A stretch of DNA of 10,434 nucleotides, from assembly GCA_900551185.1 (NCBI GenBank), contig URVF01000039.1:1-10434 (forward strand). Direction: 5' to 3'. Source of the DNA: an uncultured Collinsella sp. Lineage in GTDB: Bacteria; Actinomycetota; Coriobacteriia; Coriobacteriales; Coriobacteriaceae. The notes under the pieces are model-generated. The model made no database searches. It was given only the letters and a program-made list of their open reading frames with translations, and was not told where the DNA came from. The position numbers and the translations under genes are program-made. Positions 5,153 through 10,434 of this stretch are shown here, piece after piece. Every line of letters begins with the position of its first letter. The stretch's first letter is position 1.

Positions 5153-5993
5153 AGGCGAGGGCGGCCATGATGGTGCGGGCGACGCCGTCATGGTCGTTGT
5201 CGTATTCGGTGATGGCGTCGGCGGCGTCGCGGTCCTCGGGCTCGGCGTTGATCATGGCCATGCCATGGCCCGCTGCCTGCAGCATGGGGATGTCGTTGAT
5301 GTTGTCGCCGAAGGCCCAGGCGTCGGCGAGACGCTCGCCCAGATGCTCGCATAGCCACGTGAGGGCCGTTCCCTTGGTGGCACCCTCGCCCATGACCTCG
5401 ATATTCATGGCGTACGAACGCGTGACCTCAATGCCTCCGAGCGTGTCGAGCTCCGCCGCGATGGCGTCGCGATCAGCCGGGTCGTGCCAGTACATGGCGA
5501 TGCGCTCGAGCGTCTCGACCTCGTCGATCTTGCTGTCGATATCCATGTCGATCGGTGTTCGTGTGCGCTTGAGCGAAGCCGCGATGTGGGGGTCGCCGCC
5601 GCAGAATTCGTCCAGGCGCGTGTAGAGCGAGCGGGGGAGGAAGCACTGGCCGTCGGCGAAGATATCAAAGGTGACGTCATGGCCGGCGGCAATGCTATGG
5701 ACGCGGTGGGCGATGGCGCGGTCGAGCGGTCGGCTCAAAATGCGCGTAGCACGTGAGGTATCGGTGGGCGTACCGTCGTCGAGCTGCCAGACGCTGGCGC
5801 CGTTGGCGCAGACCGCGTAGTGTACGGCGGGGTGGGCGAGGATGGGCTCAAAGATGCCCGACAGCGGGCGCCCCGTGCAAGGCACAAACTCAATACCGCG
5901 GCGCGCGAGCTCGTCGAGCATTGCCCAGGTGGCGTCGCTCATCTGCTTATCGCTCGTCAGCAGCGTTCCATCCATATCGGAAAACACAATCAT
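5151..5993 (-). CDS. Cof-type HAD-IIB phosphatase
   Basis: This is a second HAD superfamily Cof/IIB hydrolase, 280 residues, of unknown substrate. Motif I is DMDGTL at 6-11 (Asp6 nucleophile, Asp8). Motif II is the PCTGRP segment with Thr40. Motif III is Lys207 in GEGATKGTAL. Motif IV is GDNIND at 229-234 with Asp230 and Asp234. The IIB cap lies between about 80 and 200. The end AADAITEYDNDHDGVA is the standard Cof C-terminus (asp-rich segment followed by GV and a helix). The ATG (complement 5991-5993) is preceded by AAAGGA (complement 6003-6008) nine bases away. The TAG stop (5151-5153) is part of the repeat at site C. Directly upstream sits the terminator of citrate synthase, leaving almost no room for a promoter, so expression may depend on read-through or on a promoter overlapping that hairpin. 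Confidence 0.93.
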   Translation of the reverse strand: MIVFSDMDGTLLTSDKQMSDATWAMLDELARRGIEFVPCTGRPLSGIFEPILAHPAVHYAVCANGASVWQLDDGTPTDTSRATRILSRPLDRAIAHRVHSIAAGHDVTFDIFADGQCFLPRSLYTRLDEFCGGDPHIAASLKRTRTPIDMDIDSKIDEVETLERIAMYWHDPADRDAIAAELDTLGGIEVTRSYAMNIEVMGEGATKGTALTWLCEHLGERLADAWAFGDNINDIPMLQAAGHGMAMINAEPEDRDAADAITEYDNDHDGVARTIMAALA

Positions 5994-6018
5994 TCGCTGC
6001 GATCCTTTCTACTGGCAT

Positions 6019-6057
6019 AAAAAGCGTGGCCGAGGGCGGTGATGCCCTGGCCACGCT
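6019..6057 (-). terminator. Rho-independent terminator of citrate synthase
   Basis: On the minus strand AGCGTGGCC (complement 6049-6057) pairs with GGCCACGCT (complement 6023-6031), with an inner AGGGC/GCCCT stem, followed by five T (complement 6019-6023). It lies 23 bases after the citrate synthase stop and only ten bases before the Shine-Dalgarno of the next minus-strand gene. Confidence 0.9.
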
Positions 6058-6080
6058 CGGGTTCTATAACGGTCTGCGTC

Positions 6081-7499
6081 CTAACGATCGGCGAGCGGCT
6101 TGTACTCCAGCGGCTCGATAACCGGGCGATACGCGGGACGGATGATGCGGTGCGCGCAGAAGAGCTCTTCCATGCGGTGTGCCGACCAGCCGGCCATGCG
6201 GGCGACGGCGAATAGCGGCGTAAAGAGCGTCTCGGGCACGCCGAGCATCTTGTAGATAAAGCCTGTATACAGGTCGATGTTGGCACAGATAGGCTTGGTC
6301 ATGCCGTGGTCGCGCATCACCTGCGGTGCCAGGCGCTCGATGCGCTCGATGAGCGCGAACTCATCGCCCAGGTCCTTCTTGGCGGCAAGCGTGCGCGCGT
6401 AACGGCGGCACACCTCGGCGCGCGGGTCGCTCAGCGTGTAGACGGCGTGGCCCATACCGTAGATGAGGCCCGTGCCGTCGAAGGCCTGCTTGTCGAGAAT
6501 CTTGCTCAGGTAGGCTGCGACCTCGTCCTCGTCCTCCCAATTGGAGACATGCGCGCGGATGTCCTCGTGCATGGACACGACCTTTGCGTTGGCGCCGCCG
6601 TGGCGCGGGCCCTTGAGTGAGCCGATGGCCGCGGCGTAGGCGGAATACGGGTCGGTAGCCGAGGAGGACAGCACACGGCAGGCGAACGTGGAGTTGTTGC
6701 CGCCGCCGTGCTCGGCATGCAGCATGAGCATCACGTCGAGTAGCATGGCTTCATCGCGGGTGAATGCCATGCCGCCGCGCAACACCTGCAGGATGGTCTC
6801 GGCGGTGGAGAGGCCGGGTGTGGGGTGCGGCACATGAACCTCGGAGCCGCGGCGCTTGGCGACCGAGGCCATATGCGCGAAGGCGGCGATGCGGGGGAGA
6901 CGGGCGAGCATGGAGATGGCGACGTCGATTTCGTGCTCGGGTGTAATGGCGTCGGGCTCGGCGTCGAAGGCGTAGAGCAGCAGCACGGCGCGCTGAAGCA
7001 CATTCATGATGCTCGACGACACCGTGGTCATGGGGAACTCTTTGACGTACTCGTCGCTCAGGTGCCTAAAAGCGCCCAGACGTCCGCAAAAACCGTCGAG
7101 CTCCTCTTTGTTGGGCAGCGAGCCCGTGATGAGCAGGTAGGCGACCTCTTCGTAGCCATAGCGATTCTCGGCCTGGGCGTTGTTGACCAGGTCCTCGATG
7201 CTGTAGCCACGAAGCGTGAGCTTGCCCTGGTCGGGCACGACTTTGCCGTCGACCTTGTTGTAGCCGTGCACGTCCGAGATGCGGGTAAGGCCCGCGACCA
7301 CGCCCGAGCCGTCGGCGTTGCGCAGGCCGCGCTTGACGTTGTGCTCTACGAACAGGCCCTCGTCGTACGGGGCGGTCGGCAGGCCGTGGTAGAGGTTTTC
7401 GCTTTCGGGCGAAATCTGACGGCTCGCCTCGTAATCCAGAACCAGGCGGCTCAGGTGATCGTCGAAGCGGTAGTAGATTTTCTTGGCGTCGTAGGCCAT
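6081..7499 (-). CDS. gltA: Citrate synthase
   Basis: The enzyme condenses acetyl-CoA with oxaloacetate to citrate; in a fermentative Coriobacterium this probably feeds 2-oxoglutarate and glutamate synthesis rather than a full cycle (inference). The protein has 472 residues, longer than the 370-430 of many bacterial forms, with extra sequence at the N-terminus (about 1-60). All three catalytic residues are visible: His264 in LMLHAEHGGGNNST, His351 in GMGHAVYTLSDPRA, and Asp409 in NIDLYTGFIY. GPRHGGAN (298-305) is the usual CoA/citrate-site stretch. A 2-methylcitrate synthase activity cannot be excluded from sequence alone, but no prp genes are near. The ATG (complement 7497-7499) has AGGA with a purine-rich GGAGAGGA six bases upstream. 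The ACT-domain gene ends 77 bases upstream with no terminator between, so the two are likely one transcript. Confidence 0.95.
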   Translation of the reverse strand: MAYDAKKIYYRFDDHLSRLVLDYEASRQISPESENLYHGLPTAPYDEGLFVEHNVKRGLRNADGSGVVAGLTRISDVHGYNKVDGKVVPDQGKLTLRGYSIEDLVNNAQAENRYGYEEVAYLLITGSLPNKEELDGFCGRLGAFRHLSDEYVKEFPMTTVSSSIMNVLQRAVLLLYAFDAEPDAITPEHEIDVAISMLARLPRIAAFAHMASVAKRRGSEVHVPHPTPGLSTAETILQVLRGGMAFTRDEAMLLDVMLMLHAEHGGGNNSTFACRVLSSSATDPYSAYAAAIGSLKGPRHGGANAKVVSMHEDIRAHVSNWEDEDEVAAYLSKILDKQAFDGTGLIYGMGHAVYTLSDPRAEVCRRYARTLAAKKDLGDEFALIERIERLAPQVMRDHGMTKPICANIDLYTGFIYKMLGVPETLFTPLFAVARMAGWSAHRMEELFCAHRIIRPAYRPVIEPLEYKPLADR

Positions 7500-7576
7500 G
7501 CGCGCTCCTCTCCGGTCCGCTTTGGGGCCGCGCGCTTGGACGATATGACGTCAAGCTGCCCCGAGCGGCTTGCTCG

Positions 7577-7864
7577 CTACAGGCGGTACATAAAGTTAAA
7601 GACGTCCTCGCGCTGGATGGACACGTTGACGCCCGAAAGCTCGCCGGCCTCGGCCAGGGCCTTCTGCAGCTCGGCGAAGTCGAGCTTGGACTCGGCGGTA
7701 TCGGCCAGCATGGTCATGGTGAAGATGTCCTCGATAATGGACTGCGTGATGTCGCGGATGTCGACGTTGGCCTCGCCCAGGACGCGGGTGACGCCCGCGA
7801 CGATGCCGGGGCGGTTCTTGCCAAGGACGGTGATGACGATACGGGAGGACGAGATCTCGGCCAT
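7577..7864 (-). CDS. Small single ACT-domain protein (UPF0237 type)
   Basis: A 95-residue protein that is almost entirely one ACT domain. The first strand and turn, RIVITVLGKNRPGIVAGVT (8-26), carry the GKxRPGIVA ligand-turn signature; a helix and NVDIRDITQSI follow. It resembles the UPF0237 family and the N-terminal ACT domain of GcvR, which bind amino acids or small ligands and usually form dimers. The ligand and target are unknown. In many Firmicutes this family is paired with a UPF0210 (DUF711) gene; here the next gene is instead citrate synthase, 77 bases downstream. The start ATG (complement 7862-7864) follows AAAGGG with six bases of spacing. Whether it senses an amino acid to tune citrate synthase or simply shares its transcript is speculation. 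Confidence 0.9.
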   Translation of the reverse strand: MAEISSSRIVITVLGKNRPGIVAGVTRVLGEANVDIRDITQSIIEDIFTMTMLADTAESKLDFAELQKALAEAGELSGVNVSIQREDVFNFMYRL

Positions 7865-7911
7865 GGGAAACCCTTTCGCGTGATTGCGGCGCGCGCGGGG
7901 CGCTCCGCTAC

Positions 7912-7934
7912 GGTACAGTGTTCATCATTGTACC
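7912..7934 (-). promoter_or_regulatory. -10 element with overlapping inverted repeat, upstream of the ACT gene
   Basis: On the minus strand TACAAT (complement 7927-7932) is a near-consensus -10, about 62 bases before the ACT gene start; no good -35 is visible. It sits within an inverted repeat, GGTACAGTG (7912-7920) and CATTGTACC (7926-7934), with one mismatch and a 5-base spacer. This could be an operator over the promoter. Confidence 0.45.
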
Positions 7935-8057
7935 CGTCTGGCGCCAAAAGGGGTGTGCTTACTGCGGCGTTACACGTCTGCAACATGGGCGAAGGGGCGA
8001 CAGGGTGCGTGTCCGCTGCGGTTGGCCACGCCGCGTTGCACAAAGACCGTGAACCTT

Positions 8058-8086
8058 TTGTGGGACACGCGGCGCCGTGGTACCAT
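8058..8086 (+). promoter_or_regulatory. Likely promoter of rpmE
   Basis: TTGTGG (8058-8063), a 17-base spacer, and TACCAT (8081-8086) with an upstream TG that makes it an extended -10. The predicted start near 8093 leaves a leader of about 78 bases. Confidence 0.58.
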
Positions 8087-8099
8087 AGCCGAGTTTGTT

Positions 8100-8148
8100 G
8101 TCTTGGTCGGAAACCAAGACGCCTTATGCGCTGATCGGTAACCAGCGC
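8100..8148 (+). promoter_or_regulatory. Two-hairpin rpmE leader, candidate L31 autoregulatory element
   Basis: Hairpin 1: GTCTTGGT (8100-8107) and ACCAAGAC (8113-8120), 8 perfect pairs with loop CGGAA. Hairpin 2: GCGCTG (8128-8133) and CAGCGC (8143-8148), 6 perfect pairs with a 9-base loop. The two share the motif TCGG(A/T)AACCA across loop and 3' arm, at about 8107-8116 and 8135-8144. Leaders that bind the ribosomal protein and repress it are known for L31 in several bacterial groups, and I recall a Coriobacteria class among them but cannot verify that this is it. AAGGAG (8158-8163) follows ten bases later. Confidence 0.6.
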
Positions 8149-8170
8149 CTGACCAATAAGGAGTCCTACC

Positions 8171-8596
8171 ATGAAGCAGGGTATCCATCCCCAGTATGTC
8201 GAGTGCACGGTGACGTGCTCCTGCGGCAACACCTTCAAGACGCACGCTACCGTGTCCGAGATGAAGGTTGAGCTTTGCAACGAGTGCCACCCGTTCTACA
8301 CCGGCCAGCAGAAGTTCGTCGACACCGGTGGACGCGTCCAGCGCTTCGCCGACAAGTTCGGTGGCGCCGCTGCCGCCCAGCTCAAGAAGGCTGAGGAGGC
8401 CAAGGCTGCCAAGGCCGCCAAGGCTGCTGAGGCCGAGGCTGCTCGCAAGGCCGCCGCTGAGGCTAAGGCTGCCGAGAAGGCTAAGCGTGCTGCTAAGTTT
8501 GCCGAGGAGGCTGCCAAGCAGGCCGCCGAGGCTCCCGCAGAGGCTCCCGTCGAGGAGGCCGCTGCCGAGGCCGAGACCACCGAGGCTGCTGAGTAA
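8171..8596 (+). CDS. rpmE: 50S ribosomal protein L31 with long Ala/Lys/Glu-rich C-terminal tail
   Basis: The first 65 or so residues are a standard bacterial L31, a protein of the large subunit that bridges to the small one at the central protuberance. The start MKQGIHPQYVECTVTCSCGN is typical. It is the zinc-binding (C+) type: Cys16 and Cys18 (CxC), then Cys36 and Cys39 (CxxC); Cys12 is extra. The core ends at about DTGGRVQRFADKFG (51-64). Beyond this are about 75 residues of almost pure Ala, Lys, Glu and Arg with KAA periodicity (about 71-120), turning into a Pro/Glu-rich acidic end. The total of 141 residues is about twice the usual 66-90. The tail is predicted to be a long helix, basic-acidic mixed then acidic. 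AAGGAG (8158-8163) lies seven bases before the ATG. A strong terminator follows, so rpmE is probably a single-gene unit. Confidence 0.95.
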   Translation: MKQGIHPQYVECTVTCSCGNTFKTHATVSEMKVELCNECHPFYTGQQKFVDTGGRVQRFADKFGGAAAAQLKKAEEAKAAKAAKAAEAEAARKAAAEAKAAEKAKRAAKFAEEAAKQAAEAPAEAPVEEAAAEAETTEAAE

Positions 8597-8632
8597 ATAG
8601 CTCGCCGCGGAATCGCTCGCATTCATGGCATG

Positions 8633-8668
8633 AGGGCCGTGCATCCATTTGGGTGCGCGGCCCTTTTT
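8633..8668 (+). terminator. Rho-independent terminator of rpmE
   Basis: AGGGCCGTGCATCC (8633-8646) pairs over all 14 positions with GGGTGCGCGGCCCT (8651-8664), allowing two G-U pairs, around the loop ATTT. TTTTT (8664-8668) follows, then a further TTTT after CG. It begins 37 bases after the rpmE stop. Confidence 0.93.
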
Positions 8669-8680
8669 CGTTTTAAATTA

Positions 8681-8775
8681 GTGCAAACTAACCTGTCCCC
8701 ATGGCACCACATGGCAGAGAGGCGGCGTTTGCCCAGATAGACCTGCCAAAATTAACCTGTCCCATTGTGGCAGGT
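8681..8775 (-). repeat. Intergenic inverted-repeat elements, site D (two TAACCTGTCCC units)
   Basis: Unit D1: arms GTGC (8681-8684) and GCAC (8704-8707) around a 19-base core aaactaacctgtccccatg. Unit D2: arms ACCTGCCA (8741-8748) and TGGCAGGT (8768-8775), 8 perfect pairs, around a 19-base core aaattaacctgtcccattg. The two cores have the same length and match at 16 of 19 positions, while the arms are unrelated in sequence yet complementary within each unit. Read on the minus strand the core is GGGACAGGTTA, related to the second core of sites A and C. D1 also matches unit A3 at 2071. The copies lie between the rpmE terminator and the secA promoter. Confidence 0.7.
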
Positions 8776-8795
8776 TGGTCGTAGTTATTACGTGG

Positions 8796-8811
8796 CGGTC
8801 GAGCTCGACCG
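8796..8811. promoter_or_regulatory. Perfect 16-bp palindrome upstream of secA
   Basis: CGGTCGAGCTCGACCG is a perfect palindrome with no spacer, 27 bases before the TACAAT at 8839. The form and position suit a binding site for a dimeric regulator, but no such regulator is identifiable here, and chance in GC-rich DNA is possible. Confidence 0.42.
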
Positions 8812-8838
8812 TATAGGCCGCGCCTTGTTTGGCTAAAG

Positions 8839-8844
8839 TACAAT
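8839..8844 (+). promoter_or_regulatory. Possible -10 element of secA
   Basis: TACAAT in the only AT-rich stretch before secA, preceded by CTAAAG. No clear -35 is found 16-18 bases upstream. The leader would be about 55 bases. Confidence 0.42.
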
Positions 8845-8905
8845 CATCTGTGTTTAACTCGCCCGCAGCTGCACGGCGTGGGCTATGGCCAAAAAGGAAA
8901 ACCAC

Positions 8906-10434
<1,529 letters not shown>

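Larger units (their letters stand above)
7865..8170. other. Divergent intergenic region between the ACT gene and rpmE
   Basis: These 306 bases hold the minus-strand promoter region of the ACT gene (7912-7934) and, at the right, the rpmE promoter and two-hairpin leader (8058-8148). Between about 7936 and 8050 I see no coding potential, no RNA gene and no repeat of the family found elsewhere in the window. Confidence 0.6.
8597..8905. other. Intergenic region between rpmE and secA
   Basis: These 309 bases contain, in order, the rpmE terminator (8633-8668), the two TAACCTGTCCC repeat units (8681-8775), the 16-bp palindrome (8796-8811), the presumed secA -10 (8839-8844) and its Shine-Dalgarno. 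I find no gene in it. Confidence 0.65.

Noticed and set aside
7562..7576. Small hairpin CGAGC/GCTCG after the ACT gene as a terminator
   Set aside because: Only five pairs and no T-run on the minus strand; citrate synthase follows closely.
6825..7883. Plus-strand open frame opposite citrate synthase and the ACT gene (352 codons)
   Set aside because: It covers two supported genes on the other strand, and its sequence shows no family features.
8401..8560. GCT/GCC-AAG-GAG pseudo-repeats in rpmE as a tandem DNA repeat
   Set aside because: Codon choice varies between units with no fixed period; it is amino-acid low complexity rather than a DNA repeat array.
7970..8644. Minus-strand open frame rich in Ser, Leu and Gly opposite rpmE
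   Set aside because: It is the complement of the low-complexity Ala/Lys/Glu tail of L31, which explains its repetitive look.

Overview
The window looks like chromosomal DNA of a high-GC Gram-positive of the class Coriobacteriia, most likely Collinsella or a close relative. This rests on protein character (a KMSKS-type TyrRS, an L31 with an alanine-rich tail, Coriobacteria-like Cof phosphatases), on codon use rich in GCC/GAG/CTG/GGC, and on intergenic boxes with a GGGGACGTTC core that I associate with that group. The assignment is inference. Bases 1-14 are not genomic: they match the end of the Tn5/Nextera mosaic-end adapter, so the contig or read starts at a library fragment end.

Layout, left to right. 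(1) 15-647 (+): the C-terminal part of a U32-family peptidase, cut by the contig edge. (2) 744-1955 (+): tyrS, with its own leader and a strong terminator. (3) 2230-4050 (+): adenine deaminase, behind a likely promoter and an attenuator-like hairpin. (4) 4249-5043 (+): a Cof-type HAD phosphatase whose Shine-Dalgarno is buried in a long hairpin. (5) 5151-5993 (-): a second Cof-type HAD phosphatase, convergent with the first. (6) 6081-7499 (-): citrate synthase. (7) 7577-7864 (-): a single-ACT-domain protein, probably co-transcribed upstream of citrate synthase. (8) 8171-8596 (+): rpmE (ribosomal protein L31) with a two-hairpin leader and a strong terminator. (9) 8906 to the edge (+): the first 509 codons of secA.

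The genes are housekeeping functions (tRNA charging, translation, protein export, purine salvage, entry to the citrate pathway). Apart from the ACT/citrate synthase pair they look like separate transcription units rather than one pathway. I see no defence locus, prophage, insertion sequence, CRISPR array, tRNA or rRNA.

The unexplained structure is between the genes. Four intergenic sites (about 2020-2103, 4044-4086, 5045-5152, 8681-8775) carry a family of small inverted-repeat elements. A conserved 17-nt core around GGGGACGTTC is enclosed by 5-bp arms whose sequence differs from site to site but stays complementary or nearly so. In three sites the left arm recurs right after the right arm, giving 10-bp palindromes (GTGCCGGCAC, CTGCCGGCAG, CGACTAGTCG). 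A related second core (GGGGACAGTCC / GGGACACTCC) follows. A third type, with a TAACCTGTCCC core, occurs near 2071-2103 and twice before secA. The GGGGACGTTC units lie just 3' of genes, in the sense direction, and two begin inside the gene's TAG stop codon. This is the best candidate here for something undescribed; a REP-like, RAYT-mobilised family is the leading ordinary explanation.
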